This document shows positions 1-9,091 of a stretch of DNA of 64,000 nucleotides, one piece after another. The DNA is from Roseovarius carneus. Its GTDB lineage: Bacteria > Pseudomonadota > Alphaproteobacteria > Rhodobacterales > Rhodobacteraceae. The notes beneath the pieces are model-generated. The model saw only the letters and a program-made list of their open reading frames with translations. It did no database searches and was not told where the DNA came from. Made by a program: the position numbers and the translations under genes. Within the stretch, counting starts at the first letter, position 1, and every line of letters begins with the position of its first letter. The stretch is from positions 2,214,374-2,278,373 of the forward strand of contig NZ_JAHSPD010000001.1 in NCBI RefSeq assembly GCF_020141465.1. Reading direction: 5' to 3'.

Positions 1-1014
1 CTTGAAGCTTTGGCGGATGATGTGGCCCGGCTACGCGCGCGCGGCACGGATGTTATCTTGGTCTCGTCAGGCTCGATCGCCATGGGGCGTGGGATGCTTG
101 GCCTGCCGCGCACGGAATTGACGCTGGAGCAATCACAAGCTGCTGCCGCTGTGGGCCAAATCCGGCTGGCGGGGGCGTATGGCGCGGCGCTGGCGCGGCA
201 CGGGCTCATCGCGGCGCAGGTTCTTGTGACGCTGGAGGACAGCACGGACCGGCGGCGCTATCTCAATGCCCGCGCGACGCTGGAGCAGCTTCTGAAACTG
301 GGCGCTGTGCCAATCGTCAACGAGAATGACACGGTGGCCACCGATGAAATCCGCTATGGCGACAATGACCGGCTGGCCGCGCAAGTGGCCGCTACGGCTG
401 GGGCGGATCAGCTCATTCTTCTCAGTGATGTGGACGGGTTCTATTCCGGCAATCCGGCGCAGGACGCGTCCGCCACGCGCTTTGACGTGATCGAGGCGAT
501 CACGCCCGAGATTGAGGCGATGGCGGGCGATGCGGGCTCGGGCCTCAGCAAGGGTGGGATGAAAACCAAGTTGATGGCCGCGCGCACGGCGATGGCTGCG
601 GGCTGCGACATGGTGATCACCGAAGGCTCTTGCCTGCGCCCGGTTCAGGCGTTGGAGCAGGGTGCACCCTGCACATGGTTCCGCGCCATGGGCACGCCGC
701 AGCAAAAGCGTAAAGCGTGGATTGGGGGCATGAAGCCCAAGGGCCGTTTGCATGTGGATGCAGGGGCCGTGCGCGCAATGGGGCGGGGCAGCTCGCTCTT
801 GCCCGCAGGTCTGGCCCGCGTCGAGGGCCGCTTTGGCCGGGGCGATCCGGTGGAGATCGTGGCACCCGATGGGGCGGTACTGGGCCTTGGCCTCTGCCGC
901 TATAACGCAGTTGATGCGGGGATGATCAAGGGGCTACGCTCGGAGGCGATTGAGCCGGTTTTGGGATACCCTGCGCGCGCGGCCCTTGTGCACCGCGATG
1001 ATATGGCGTTTTGA
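1..1014 (+). CDS. proB: Glutamate 5-kinase ProB, 5'-truncated by the window edge
   Basis: Catalyses ATP-dependent phosphorylation of glutamate, the first step of proline synthesis, in the cytosol. The frame is open from base 1 and the visible protein begins inside the amino-acid-kinase domain; the family is usually about 370 residues, so roughly 30 N-terminal residues lie outside the window. Visible motifs are SSGSIAMG near the start, the [17 protein letters not shown] substrate loop and [12 protein letters not shown]. The last ~85 residues form the C-terminal PUA domain. The stop lies 41 bases before the proA start on the same strand, so the pair is probably one operon. Confidence 0.97.
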   Translation, partial: LEALADDVARLRARGTDVILVSSGSIAMGRGMLGLPRTELTLEQSQAAAAVGQIRLAGAYGAALARHGLIAAQVLVTLEDSTDRRRYLNARATLEQLLKLGAVPIVNENDTVATDEIRYGDNDRLAAQVAATAGADQLILLSDVDGFYSGNPAQDASATRFDVIEAITPEIEAMAGDAGSGLSKGGMKTKLMAARTAMAAGCDMVITEGSCLRPVQALEQGAPCTWFRAMGTPQQKRKAWIGGMKPKGRLHVDAGAVRAMGRGSSLLPAGLARVEGRFGRGDPVEIVAPDGAVLGLGLCRYNAVDAGMIKGLRSEAIEPVLGYPARAALVHRDDMAF

Positions 1015-1055
1015 TAAAAGAGTCCCGAGGTGCCATGAGAAAAGGAGCCGAGCCG

Positions 1056-2321
1056 ATGAAAGACATGACCAATATCCCGGCCCTTATGGCCCAGATCGGG
1101 GCCTGCGCACGCGCCGCCGCGACCGAGCTGAGCATCGTGCCAAGCGCCCAGAAAGACGTGGCTCTGCGCGCCGCCGCCGATGCGATCGAGGCGCGCAGCG
1201 CGGCGATTCTCATGGCCAATGCCGCGGATCTGGATGCGGCCCGTGAAAAGGGGCTGAGCGCGGCGATGATTGACCGGCTGACCTTGGACGCGGACCGGAT
1301 CAAGGGCATCGCGGACGGTTTGCGCGCTGTGGCGGATCAGCCCGATCCGGTGGGCGAAGTTCTGGCCGAGTGGAACCAGCCTACGGGCCTCAACATCCGC
1401 CGGGTCCGCACGCCTTTGGGTGTGATCGGCGTGATCTATGAAAGCCGGCCCAACGTGACGGCGGATGCAGGCGCGCTCTGCCTCAAATCCGGCAATGCGG
1501 TGATCCTGCGCGGCGGGTCCGAGAGTTTCCAGTCTTCGAGCGCGATCCATGCCTGCCTCATTGAGGGCTTGCGCGCGGCGGATCTGCCCGAGGAAGCGAT
1601 TCAGCTTGTGCCCACGCGCGATCGCGCGGCGGTCAGCGAAATGCTGACCATGACGGGCGTGATCGACGTGATCGTGCCGCGCGGTGGCAAGGGCCTCGTG
1701 GGCCTCGTGCAACGCGAGGCGCGCGTGCCGGTCTTCGCCCATCTGGAGGGCATCGTGCATATCTATGTGGACGCCGCCGCCGACCCGCAAAAGGCGATGG
1801 ATGTGGTGCTCAACGCCAAGACGCGGCGGACGGGTGTTTGTGGTGCGGCGGAATGCCTGCTGATCCACCGCGACATTGCCGAGGGCTTGGGCCGTGCGCT
1901 GATCGAAGCGCTTCTGGAGGCCGGGGTGGAGGTGCGCGCGGACAGCACGCTGTCTGCGATCCCGGGCAGCGTGCCCGCGACTGACGCCGACTGGGGCTGC
2001 GAGTATCTCGACAGTATCATAGTGGCGCGTGTGGTGCCGGATGTGGTGGCGGCGATTGGCCATATCGGGCAGTTCGGCTCGGATCATACCGATTGCATTC
2101 TGACCGAGGACACCGCCGCCGCTGCCATGTTCTTTGCCGAGGTGGACAGCGCCATCGTGATGCATAACGCCTCCACGCAATTTGCCGATGGAGGTGAGTT
2201 TGGTATGGGGGCCGAGATCGGCATCGCCACAGGAAAGCTTCATGCGCGCGGCCCCGTAGGCGCGGCGCAACTGACCAGCTTCAAATACCTCGTGGTGGGC
2301 GACGGGACCGTGCGCGCTTAA
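1056..2321 (+). CDS. proA: Gamma-glutamyl phosphate reductase ProA
   Basis: NADPH-dependent reductase that turns glutamyl-5-phosphate into glutamate semialdehyde, the second step of proline synthesis. The protein has 421 residues, normal for the family. The catalytic cysteine is C262 in the motif [11 protein letters not shown] chose the ATG at 1056 because an AAAGGAG ribosome-binding site ends eight bases upstream; a TTG at 1011 and an ATG at 1035 are in frame but less well placed. It follows proB in the same direction, and its stop codon overlaps the stop of the convergent chpT gene. Confidence 0.97.
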   Translation: MKDMTNIPALMAQIGACARAAATELSIVPSAQKDVALRAAADAIEARSAAILMANAADLDAAREKGLSAAMIDRLTLDADRIKGIADGLRAVADQPDPVGEVLAEWNQPTGLNIRRVRTPLGVIGVIYESRPNVTADAGALCLKSGNAVILRGGSESFQSSSAIHACLIEGLRAADLPEEAIQLVPTRDRAAVSEMLTMTGVIDVIVPRGGKGLVGLVQREARVPVFAHLEGIVHIYVDAAADPQKAMDVVLNAKTRRTGVCGAAECLLIHRDIAEGLGRALIEALLEAGVEVRADSTLSAIPGSVPATDADWGCEYLDSIIVARVVPDVVAAIGHIGQFGSDHTDCILTEDTAAAAMFFAEVDSAIVMHNASTQFADGGEFGMGAEIGIATGKLHARGPVGAAQLTSFKYLVVGDGTVRA

Positions 2322-2932
2322 AAGCGCAGGTTCACCGCGTTCGCGCCCACATCAACCTCGACCGGGCGGCCCATTTCAAACGCCAGATCGTGCAGCATCA
2401 AAAACTGCACTTGGGCCGCAGGAACATCGCAAGGTGCGACACCCGTGCTGAGCCAGCCCCAATGCTCGGGACGCGCCGTCAATGGCCCGCCGCTGCTGGT
2501 AATCTCTACCGCCTCCGCCGTGCCGCCGATGGTGATCGTGCCACCTTGGGCGAGAGCCTGTTCGGCGCATAGAACGCCGAGGCAGATCGCCTGCGCCACA
2601 AGGCGCTCCAAATCGCCGATGCAGGTCCAGTCAATGTGGGTCTTTTCGGTGTAAACGTCCCCGAGGATACCTGACAACTCGCGCGTGGGCATGATCTGTC
2701 GCTCGCTGGACATGCCGAACGCCACCCGGAAAAATCTCAACCGCGCGCCTGCATTCGCGGCACTTTGGCTCACCAACTGCATCTCGGGGCCCTCGGGCAG
2801 ACCCGTGAGGCTCAGAAGCTCAAGCCCGTTGGCGATGGCCCCCACCGGGCTGATCAAATCATGGCAGATCCGGCTGCCTATCAACCCGGCCAATGTGCGG
2901 TTATGATCAATCTGCGCATTTGCGTCTTTCAT
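2318..2932 (-). CDS. chpT: Histidine phosphotransferase ChpT
   Basis: ChpT relays phosphate from the hybrid kinase CckA to CtrA and CpdR in alphaproteobacterial cell-cycle, motility and gene-transfer-agent control. The 204-residue protein has the DHp-like helix carrying the phosphorylatable His at residue 24 ([14 protein letters not shown]), followed by a degenerate ATPase-like domain that does not bind ATP. The ATG at 2932 is preferred; a GTG at 2959 would add nine residues. Its start lies only 15 bases from the start of the divergent DUF3553 gene, so at least one promoter probably sits inside a coding region. Identification rests on recalled family sequence; CckA and CtrA are not in the window. 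Confidence 0.88.
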   Translation of the reverse strand: MKDANAQIDHNRTLAGLIGSRICHDLISPVGAIANGLELLSLTGLPEGPEMQLVSQSAANAGARLRFFRVAFGMSSERQIMPTRELSGILGDVYTEKTHIDWTCIGDLERLVAQAICLGVLCAEQALAQGGTITIGGTAEAVEITSSGGPLTARPEHWGWLSTGVAPCDVPAAQVQFLMLHDLAFEMGRPVEVDVGANAVNLRF

Positions 2933-2947
2933 CTCCGGAGGTCTCCC

Positions 2948-3130
2948 ATGTCTGATCACTCCTCATATCTTGCGCCCGGCATGCGGGTCGAGCACCCCGG
3001 CCAGCCCGAGTGGGGCGTGGGGCAGGTACAATCCAATATCGGCGGCAAGATCACCGTGAACTTCCCCGAAGCGGGGAAAGTGGTCATCGATGCCTCCCGC
3101 GTCATGCTGATGCCAGTCTTTGATCCGTGA
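2948..3130 (+). CDS. DUF3553 small protein
   Basis: A 60-residue protein of the DUF3553 family, found in alphaproteobacteria as a stand-alone small protein and also as a domain at the end of some UvrD-type helicases. The core motif is visible: GMRVEHPGQPEWGVGQVQS followed by KITVNFPEAGKVVI, a small beta-barrel pattern resembling CarD/Tudor-like folds. A GGAGG ribosome-binding site lies about seven bases before the ATG at 2948. It is divergent from chpT. Function is unknown; a nucleic-acid or polymerase contact role would be inference from the fold only. Confidence 0.85.
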   Translation: MSDHSSYLAPGMRVEHPGQPEWGVGQVQSNIGGKITVNFPEAGKVVIDASRVMLMPVFDP

Positions 3131-3241
3131 TGATGGTTACCAAAGCGTTAACGCGCAAGCGCCCCGCACAAAGCGGCGTATTCTTGCTATTGGACAGGGG
3201 CGGGCCTAAGACAGGGAACGGTGAGTAAGGCAGGAGATATT

Positions 3242-4015
3242 ATGACCATGCGCGGGCCGCAATTCGAGCTGAGCCTTGCGCAGGGGCCGGAGGATATCCG
3301 GGCCGCGCAGGCGCTGCGCTATCGTGTGTTCATTGAGGAGTTGGGCGGATCAGGTCCGATGGTGGACCATGACGCGCGGCTTGAGATGGATAGGTTCGAT
3401 CCCTATTTCGATCACCTGATCCTGCGCGATCTCGCGCTGTCTGAGGGTGCGAATGTGATCGGCGTCTACCGGGTGCTGCGCTGCGAAAAGGCCCAGCTGC
3501 TTGGGCAGTTTTATTCCGAGGATGAGTATGATCTTGCCCCTTTGCGTGCGTCGAATCGGCGGCTGCTGGAGCTGGGCCGGTCCTGCGTCGATGCGCGCTA
3601 CCGTGGTGGCGAGGCGTTGTTGCATCTGTGGCAGGGCCTCGCGAAATATGTGGCAGAGCACCGGATAGAGGTGCTTTTCGGTGTGGCGAGCTTTCATGGC
3701 ACGGATGCGGCAGCGCTGGCGGCACCGCTATCGCTTTTGCATCACAAATACCTCGCGCCCGAGGCTCTGCGTCCCAAGGCAAGGCCCGAGGGGTATGCCG
3801 CAATTGATATGATCGACGCAGAGACGCTGGACCGGCGGGCGGCGATGCTCAAGCTGCCTGCGCTGATCAAGGCCTATCTCAGGGTGGGTGGGTGCGTCGG
3901 TGACGGGGCCTTTGTGGATCATGCGTTCAACACCACCGATGTGTGTTTGGTGATGGATACCGCACGCCTCAGTGCTGGACATAAAGAGAAGTATTCCAAA
4001 GGGCTTATCGTATGA
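3242..4015 (+). CDS. olsB: Ornithine acyl-ACP N-acyltransferase OlsB
   Basis: Transfers a 3-hydroxyacyl chain from ACP to ornithine, making lyso-ornithine lipid, a phosphorus-free membrane lipid. The 257-residue protein has a GNAT-type core with the family pattern ALRYRVFIEELGG near the N-terminus and LLELGRSCVDARYRGG in the middle. The ATG at 3242 is chosen because AGGAG at 3232-3236 precedes it; a GTG at 3221 is in frame but has a weaker site. The stop overlaps the olsA start as ATGA, which indicates translational coupling with the enzyme of the next step. Confidence 0.9.
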   Translation: MTMRGPQFELSLAQGPEDIRAAQALRYRVFIEELGGSGPMVDHDARLEMDRFDPYFDHLILRDLALSEGANVIGVYRVLRCEKAQLLGQFYSEDEYDLAPLRASNRRLLELGRSCVDARYRGGEALLHLWQGLAKYVAEHRIEVLFGVASFHGTDAAALAAPLSLLHHKYLAPEALRPKARPEGYAAIDMIDAETLDRRAAMLKLPALIKAYLRVGGCVGDGAFVDHAFNTTDVCLVMDTARLSAGHKEKYSKGLIV

Positions 4016-4848
4016 GCTTTACCTGGTTACCGGAGGAGACGCCGGTGGACGCGCCTCTGGGCATGGCGGGCTGGATCAGGGCCATGTTGCGCGGTGTCGT
4101 TTTGCTGGTGTTGGTTGTGTGCGGGCTTACGCTCTTGCTGCTGATCCGGTTGGTGGAGCGGCCTCTGTGTGGGCTGCGCAGGCCGGTGAGCCCGGTGATC
4201 ACGGTCTGTGTCTGCCGCGCTGCGCTGAGTGTTTTGCGCTTGCGTCATGAGGTGGTAGGTCAACCCATGCGAGATGCGGGAGCTGTGGTTTCTAACCATG
4301 CCTCTTGGCTTGATATTTTCGTGCTCAACGCGGCTAAGCGGATCTATTTTGTATCCAAGGCTGAAGTGGCTGGGTGGCCTGGCATCGGTGCTTTGGCGCG
4401 GGCCGTGGGGACGGTGTTCATCGCGCGCGACCGCACACAGGCTAGGGTGCAAACGGCGCTTTTTGAAGCGCGGCTTTCGGTCGGGCACATGCTTCTCTTC
4501 TTCCCGGAAGGCACGTCAACTGATGGGATGCGAGTTTTGCCTTTTAAAACAACGCTCTTTCAGGCGTTCTTTAGTCCTGACTTACACGCATCGCTTCAAA
4601 TCCAACCCGTCACCGTGATTTACGCAGCCCCACGCGGTATGGATGCGCGGTTCTATGGCTGGTGGGGCGATATGGAGTTTGGCGGGCATTTCCTCAAGGT
4701 TCTGGCCGTGCGCGGACCGGGCGCAGTCAAAGTGATCTACCATAGCCCCGTGGCCGTGCGCGATTGGGACAGCCGCAAGGCGCTGGCCGCGCATCTTGAG
4801 GCACAGGTGCGCGCAGGCATGCCGCCCGACAGGCGCGGCGCGGTCTAG
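4012..4848 (+). CDS. olsA: Lyso-ornithine lipid O-acyltransferase OlsA (PlsC family)
   Basis: Acylates lyso-ornithine lipid to finish ornithine lipid; some homologues also act on lysophosphatidic acid. The 278-residue protein has an N-terminal membrane segment (about residues 25-50, rich in V and L). It carries the PlsC catalytic HX4D motif at H96-D101 (NHASWLD) and the FFPEGTSTDG substrate motif. It overlaps olsB by four bases. Its stop overlaps the stop of the convergent ThiE-like gene. The gene pair makes the ornithine-lipid assignment safer than either gene alone. Confidence 0.9.
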   Translation: MSFTWLPEETPVDAPLGMAGWIRAMLRGVVLLVLVVCGLTLLLLIRLVERPLCGLRRPVSPVITVCVCRAALSVLRLRHEVVGQPMRDAGAVVSNHASWLDIFVLNAAKRIYFVSKAEVAGWPGIGALARAVGTVFIARDRTQARVQTALFEARLSVGHMLLFFPEGTSTDGMRVLPFKTTLFQAFFSPDLHASLQIQPVTVIYAAPRGMDARFYGWWGDMEFGGHFLKVLAVRGPGAVKVIYHSPVAVRDWDSRKALAAHLEAQVRAGMPPDRRGAV

Positions 4849-5465
4849 TCTACCGCCGCCATGAGCTTTGCGAGGGCTGCTGCGGGATCATTCACGCCCC
4901 AGATCTCATCCCCAATCCCGAAGAAATCCGTGGCTGTGCAAAGGGTTCTGATCATATCTTCATCCAACGTACCCTCGGCCACCACAGGCACTTCGATCAT
5001 CTCGGACCACCATGTGAAAAGCTCCGTCTCGGCGCGCGCACCATCACCGAGGGCAGACACGCCCACCGGACCGAAGGCCACGTAATCCGCGCCCGCCTCA
5101 CCGGCGCTGATCCCCTCATGGCGCGATTGCGCGCAATAGCTGCCGACAATCGCATCGGGGCCAAGCGCCGTGCGCGCCTTGCGGACCGAGCGCGCGCCAT
5201 CTGTCAGATGTACACCATCGAGGCCCAGACGCTCGGCCAGCGCGATATGCGTGTCGATGACCAGTGCGACGTCACGCTCTGTCGTGATCTCGCGGCAGGC
5301 ATCGGCGGCGCGCGAAATCGCATCTTCGTCATGGCTGGCAAGGGCCAGACGTAGGCAAGCCACGTCATGGGCGTCAAGCACTGCGGTAAGCTGCGCTGTG
5401 AAGCGGCTCAGCTCAATCACGCTGGGGGAAATGAGGTAGATTTGCGGCTGCTCTGGGTCGGCCAT
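4845..5465 (-). CDS. Thiamine phosphate synthase-like protein (ThiE/TenI family)
   Basis: A 206-residue TIM-barrel protein resembling thiamine phosphate synthase, which joins HMP-PP and the thiazole phosphate. Family-like stretches are LDGVHLTDGARSVRKAR and GADYVAFGPVG. The usual C-terminal phosphate-binding glycine motif (around IGGI) is replaced by VVAEGTLDEDM, so catalysis is uncertain and a TenI-like or regulatory role is possible. No other thiamine gene is adjacent and I see no TPP riboswitch upstream. It is convergent with olsA. Confidence 0.7.
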   Translation of the reverse strand: MADPEQPQIYLISPSVIELSRFTAQLTAVLDAHDVACLRLALASHDEDAISRAADACREITTERDVALVIDTHIALAERLGLDGVHLTDGARSVRKARTALGPDAIVGSYCAQSRHEGISAGEAGADYVAFGPVGVSALGDGARAETELFTWWSEMIEVPVVAEGTLDEDMIRTLCTATDFFGIGDEIWGVNDPAAALAKLMAAVD

Positions 5466-5589
5466 CTGGGGGCTCCTTTGGTCTTTCGCGGTCTATATCA
5501 AAGGGCTGCGGGCGGGCCAATCCCTCATGCGGGGGCTTTTCTTGGGCGCGCGCTGCGCGTATCAGGCGGCAAGCCTCAGGAGAGTGACC

Positions 5590-6336
5590 ATGCCCACCGA
5601 CACGCCCCAGCCGGATTTCATCCTCGTGCGCCCGCAAATGGGCGAGAATATCGGTGCCGCCGCACGGGCGATGTGGAATTTCGGGCTGGACCGGATGCGG
5701 ATCGTGGCCCCGCGCGATGGCTGGCCTAACCCCAGCGCCGTGGCCATGGCAAGCGGGGCCGGGCGGCTTCTGGATGAGGCGATGCTGAGCGCGGATGTGA
5801 GCGATGCGGTGAGCGATGCGGCCTATGTCTATGCCACAACCGCGCGCCCGCGTGAGATGACCAAGCCCGTGTTCTCTCCCGAGGACGCGATGCAGGACGC
5901 GGCCCACCGGATTGCGCAGGGCCAGCGGGTGGCGGTGCTGTTCGGGCCGGAGCGGGCAGGGCTGGAAAATGCAGATGTGGCGCTGGCGAATGCGATCATC
6001 ACAGTGCCGGTAAACCCTGATTTCCCGTCGCTTAATCTTGCGCAATGCGTCCTACTGACGGGCTATGAATGGCGCCGCGCGACCGAGGTGGTGGCCGCAC
6101 CTGAGACGCGTATGGACAACACCGATTGGGCCGTGCACGCCGATATCGAGGCGCTGGCCCAGCATTATGAGGCGCGCATGGAGGAGGCGGGGTTCTTCTA
6201 TCCTGAGCACAAAGCCCCCGCGATGCGCCAGACCTTGCGCAATTTCTGGTCCCGCATGCCCCTGACCGAGTCCGATACGCGCCTTTTGCACGGCATCATG
6301 CGACAGATGGTCCGCTGGAAGAACAAGGGCGTTTAA
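5590..6336 (+). CDS. TrmJ-like tRNA/rRNA 2'-O-methyltransferase (SPOUT)
   Basis: A 248-residue SpoU/TrmH-superfamily enzyme. The N-terminal motif ILVRPQMGENIGAAARAM and the C-terminal SAM-knot motifs VLFGPERAGLEN and VPVNPDFPSLNLAQCV are complete. This arrangement matches TrmJ, which methylates the ribose at tRNA position 32, but substrate cannot be read from sequence. The C-terminal ~80 residues form a helical extension typical of TrmJ-type proteins. I used the ATG at 5590, preceded by AGGAG at 5578-5582, rather than the upstream in-frame start at 5527, which has no convincing ribosome-binding site. Confidence 0.85.
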   Translation: MPTDTPQPDFILVRPQMGENIGAAARAMWNFGLDRMRIVAPRDGWPNPSAVAMASGAGRLLDEAMLSADVSDAVSDAAYVYATTARPREMTKPVFSPEDAMQDAAHRIAQGQRVAVLFGPERAGLENADVALANAIITVPVNPDFPSLNLAQCVLLTGYEWRRATEVVAAPETRMDNTDWAVHADIEALAQHYEARMEEAGFFYPEHKAPAMRQTLRNFWSRMPLTESDTRLLHGIMRQMVRWKNKGV

Positions 6337-6412
6337 GCCGCCTTGAAGGGGGGCGGAGCGCGCTCTATTGTCCGGCCCAAGCCGGTGTGAGACCGCAGGA
6401 CGGGGGCCTTCC

Positions 6413-7579
6413 ATGAGCAAGAAACGCAGCATATTCGAAGAGGTGGGCAACGTCGCGCCGGAGCCTGCGGGCACGGCCCCTCAGGGCGGGATGATCGACG
6501 CGGGAAAACGCGGCGCGCGCGGCGCGATCCGGATCTGGCTTATCGTGCTTTTTGCGCTGGTGCTGGTCATGATTACCGTGGGCGGGCTGACGCGGCTCAC
6601 CGATAGTGGGCTCTCGATTACCGAGTGGCGGCCCCTGACCGGCGCGATCCCACCGCTCAACGCGGCGGATTGGGCGGCAGAGTTTGCGCTTTATCAGACG
6701 ATCCCGGAATTTCAGTTACAAAACAGCTGGATGACACTGGCGGATTTCAAGGTGATCTATTGGTGGGAATGGGGCCACAGGCAGTTGGGCCGGGTGATCG
6801 GCCTTGTCTGGGCCATCGGGTTTTTCGGGTTTCTCGCTGCGCGAAAGATCCCCGTGGGCTGGACAGGGCGGCTCTTTCTTTTGGGCGTTCTGGGCGGGCT
6901 TCAGGGGGCTGTGGGGTGGTGGATGGTCTACTCAGGCCTCTCGGATGGGCGGCTTGACGTAGCGTCTTACCGTCTTGCGACGCATCTTGGGCTGGCGTTC
7001 ATCATCCTTGGGGTCATCACATGGTTCATCCTGCAATTGGGTGTTGAGGACCGCGCGCTGATGCAGGCCCGCCGCAACCGCGACGCCAAGCTTTTTGGCC
7101 TCTCCACGGGCTGGCTGCATTTCACCTTCCTGCAAATCTTGATCGGCGCTTTGGTGGCGGGCATTGATGCGGGGCGCAACTATACCGACTGGCCGCTTAT
7201 GGCGGGGGGCTTTTTCCCGCCCGATATGTTCGCGCTGGAGCCGTGGTGGCGGAACTTTTTTGAGGATGACGGGCTGGTGCAATTCATCCACCGGATGAGC
7301 GGGTATTTGTTGCTCATCTTCTCCGTCGTCGTTTGGCGTCGTGGCCGCAAGAGCGCCAATGCCGCCACCCGCGCGGCCTTCACGGCAGCCTTTATCGCGA
7401 TGATCGCACAGGTCGTGCTTGGCATTTATACGGTGATCATGGGCGCGCCTTGGAACATCGCGATCGTGCACCAATTCCTTGCGGTGGTTGTCTGGTGCTT
7501 GATCCTGCGGGCGCGGTTCCATGCGGGCTATCCGCCGGCACAATCCGTGCGCGGCACAAAAAGAGAGGCCAAGGCATGA
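6413..7579 (+). CDS. ctaA: Heme A synthase CtaA (COX15 type)
   Basis: Oxidises heme O to heme A for aa3-type cytochrome oxidase, in the cytoplasmic membrane. The 388-residue protein has about eight membrane segments. The first (IWLIVLFALVLVMITVGG) runs into the COX15 signature GLTRLTDSGLSITEW. The EWGHRQLGRVIG and FIHRMSGYLLL segments carry heme-ligating histidines. A ~45-residue cytosolic N-terminal tail precedes the first helix. The start at 6413 is the first ATG giving the normal family N-terminus. The stop overlaps the next gene as ATGA. Confidence 0.95.
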   Translation: MSKKRSIFEEVGNVAPEPAGTAPQGGMIDAGKRGARGAIRIWLIVLFALVLVMITVGGLTRLTDSGLSITEWRPLTGAIPPLNAADWAAEFALYQTIPEFQLQNSWMTLADFKVIYWWEWGHRQLGRVIGLVWAIGFFGFLAARKIPVGWTGRLFLLGVLGGLQGAVGWWMVYSGLSDGRLDVASYRLATHLGLAFIILGVITWFILQLGVEDRALMQARRNRDAKLFGLSTGWLHFTFLQILIGALVAGIDAGRNYTDWPLMAGGFFPPDMFALEPWWRNFFEDDGLVQFIHRMSGYLLLIFSVVVWRRGRKSANAATRAAFTAAFIAMIAQVVLGIYTVIMGAPWNIAIVHQFLAVVVWCLILRARFHAGYPPAQSVRGTKREAKA

Positions 7580-9048
7580 GCAATTTCGACGCGTTGATGG
7601 CGTATCAGCGTGAGACAGAAGCGCTGAGCCAGGTCGCCGGGCGGCTAAGCTGGGATCAGGAAACCATGATGCCGCGTGGGGCCGCGCCGCAGCGGTCCGA
7701 GGAAAGCGGGGCAATGCAATCGGTGCTTCATGCGCGCCGGACCGATCCGCGCGTGGCCGAGTGGCTGCACGCCGCCGAAAGTGAGACGCTCAGCCAAGCG
7801 GGCGAGGCGCAACTGCGCCATATCCGCCGGGGGCTGGAGCGGGCCCAAAAGGTACCCGCCGATCTGGCCGCAAGGATTGCCCGCAAAACTGCCCTTGCCC
7901 AAGGCATCTGGGCCGAGGCGCGTACGGAGGAAGATCCGGCCTCGTTCCTGCCCACGTTGGAGGAGGTCGTGGCGCTTCGCCGTGAAGAGGCGAGCGCGCT
8001 GGCCGATGGGGGCGATGCGTATGACGCGCTTCTCGATGATTACGAGCCGGGGGCGAAAGCCGCCGAGCTTGAGGCGATGTTCACCGCTATGCGCCCCGGT
8101 CTGGTGACGCTGCGTGAGGCGGTTCTGGCAGGGCCCACACCGCCCGCTGTGACGGGGCCGTTCCCGCCGCAGGCGCAGATGAAGCTCGCGCGCATGCTCG
8201 CCAAGACCTTCGGCTATGACATGACGCGCGGGCGGCTCGACAAGGCGGTGCATCCGTTCTCCTCAGGCTCGGGGCTTGATGTGCGCATCACCACCCGTAC
8301 CAGCGATGACGACCCGTTCAATTGCCTTTACTCCACTGTGCATGAGGTGGGCCACGCCTGTTATGAGCAATCCATCGATGGTGCCTATCTGCTGACCCCG
8401 CTCGGGTCGGGCGTGTCCATGGGCGTGCATGAAAGCCAGAGCTGCATCTACGAGAACCAACTGGGCCGCAGCCGGGCGTTCACAGACTGGCTCTACGGTG
8501 AGATGCGCGATGCGTTCGGTGATTTCGGTATTGCGGATGAGGGGGAGTTCTACCGCGCGGTCAATGCGCTTCAGCGTGGGTTTATCCGCACCGAGGCGGA
8601 CGAGGTGCAATACAACCTCCACATCCTCTTGCGGTTTGATCTGGAGCGGGCGCTCATTTCGGGCGATCTGGCCCCCGCTGATCTGGAGGAGGCGTGGAAC
8701 ACACGGTTTGAGGCCGATTTCGGCTATGCGGTGGACAAGCCCTCCAACGGGTTTTTGCAAGATGTGCATTGGTCGGTGGGGCTCTTTGGCTACTTCCCGA
8801 CCTATACGCTCGGCAATCTCTACGCGGGCTGCCTGCACCGGGCCTTGCGCGAGGCTGTGCCGTCCTTGGATGATTATCTGGCGCAAGGAGAGCTTGCGCC
8901 CGCGACCGATTGGCTACGCGAAAACGTGCAGCAACATGGCGGGCTTTACGAGCCACGCGCGCTCGTCACCCGCGCTTGCGGGTTTGAGCCGAGCGAAGCG
9001 CCTTTGATGGCGTATCTCAAGGAAAAATTCGAGGGCCTTGCGGCTTAG
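7576..9048 (+). CDS. M32 family carboxypeptidase (carboxypeptidase Taq type)
   Basis: Zinc metallocarboxypeptidase that trims C-terminal residues from peptides in the cytosol. The 490-residue, mostly helical protein has the M32 HEXXH motif (HEVGH, H256-H260) and the following HESQS motif with the third ligand region. Also present is GVSMGVHESQS, typical of the family. The length matches carboxypeptidase Taq relatives (about 500). Its ATG overlaps the ctaA stop by four bases, so the two are co-translated although they have no known functional link. Confidence 0.93.
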   Translation: MSNFDALMAYQRETEALSQVAGRLSWDQETMMPRGAAPQRSEESGAMQSVLHARRTDPRVAEWLHAAESETLSQAGEAQLRHIRRGLERAQKVPADLAARIARKTALAQGIWAEARTEEDPASFLPTLEEVVALRREEASALADGGDAYDALLDDYEPGAKAAELEAMFTAMRPGLVTLREAVLAGPTPPAVTGPFPPQAQMKLARMLAKTFGYDMTRGRLDKAVHPFSSGSGLDVRITTRTSDDDPFNCLYSTVHEVGHACYEQSIDGAYLLTPLGSGVSMGVHESQSCIYENQLGRSRAFTDWLYGEMRDAFGDFGIADEGEFYRAVNALQRGFIRTEADEVQYNLHILLRFDLERALISGDLAPADLEEAWNTRFEADFGYAVDKPSNGFLQDVHWSVGLFGYFPTYTLGNLYAGCLHRALREAVPSLDDYLAQGELAPATDWLRENVQQHGGLYEPRALVTRACGFEPSEAPLMAYLKEKFEGLAA

Positions 9049-9061
9049 GCACAGGGAAGTA

Positions 9062-9086
9062 AGGCGGCCCTGAGCAGGGGCCGCCT
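9062..9086. terminator. Hairpin between convergent M32 peptidase and gyrA genes
   Basis: A perfect nine-base stem, AGGCGGCCC pairing with GGGCCGCCT, around a seven-base loop fills the 43-base gap between two converging stop codons. The flanking T-runs are weak in both directions, so it is a plausible bidirectional terminator rather than a strong canonical one. Confidence 0.6.
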
Positions 9087-9091
9087 CGCAA

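Noticed and set aside
900..2270. 456-residue minus-strand frame opposite proA
   Set aside because: Shadow frame of a GC-rich gene; composition is rich in Arg, His and Ala with no domain, while proA on the plus strand is certain.
4845..5589. TPP riboswitch for the ThiE-like gene
   Set aside because: The upstream bases 5466-5589 show no TPP-riboswitch core, and the gap is too short.
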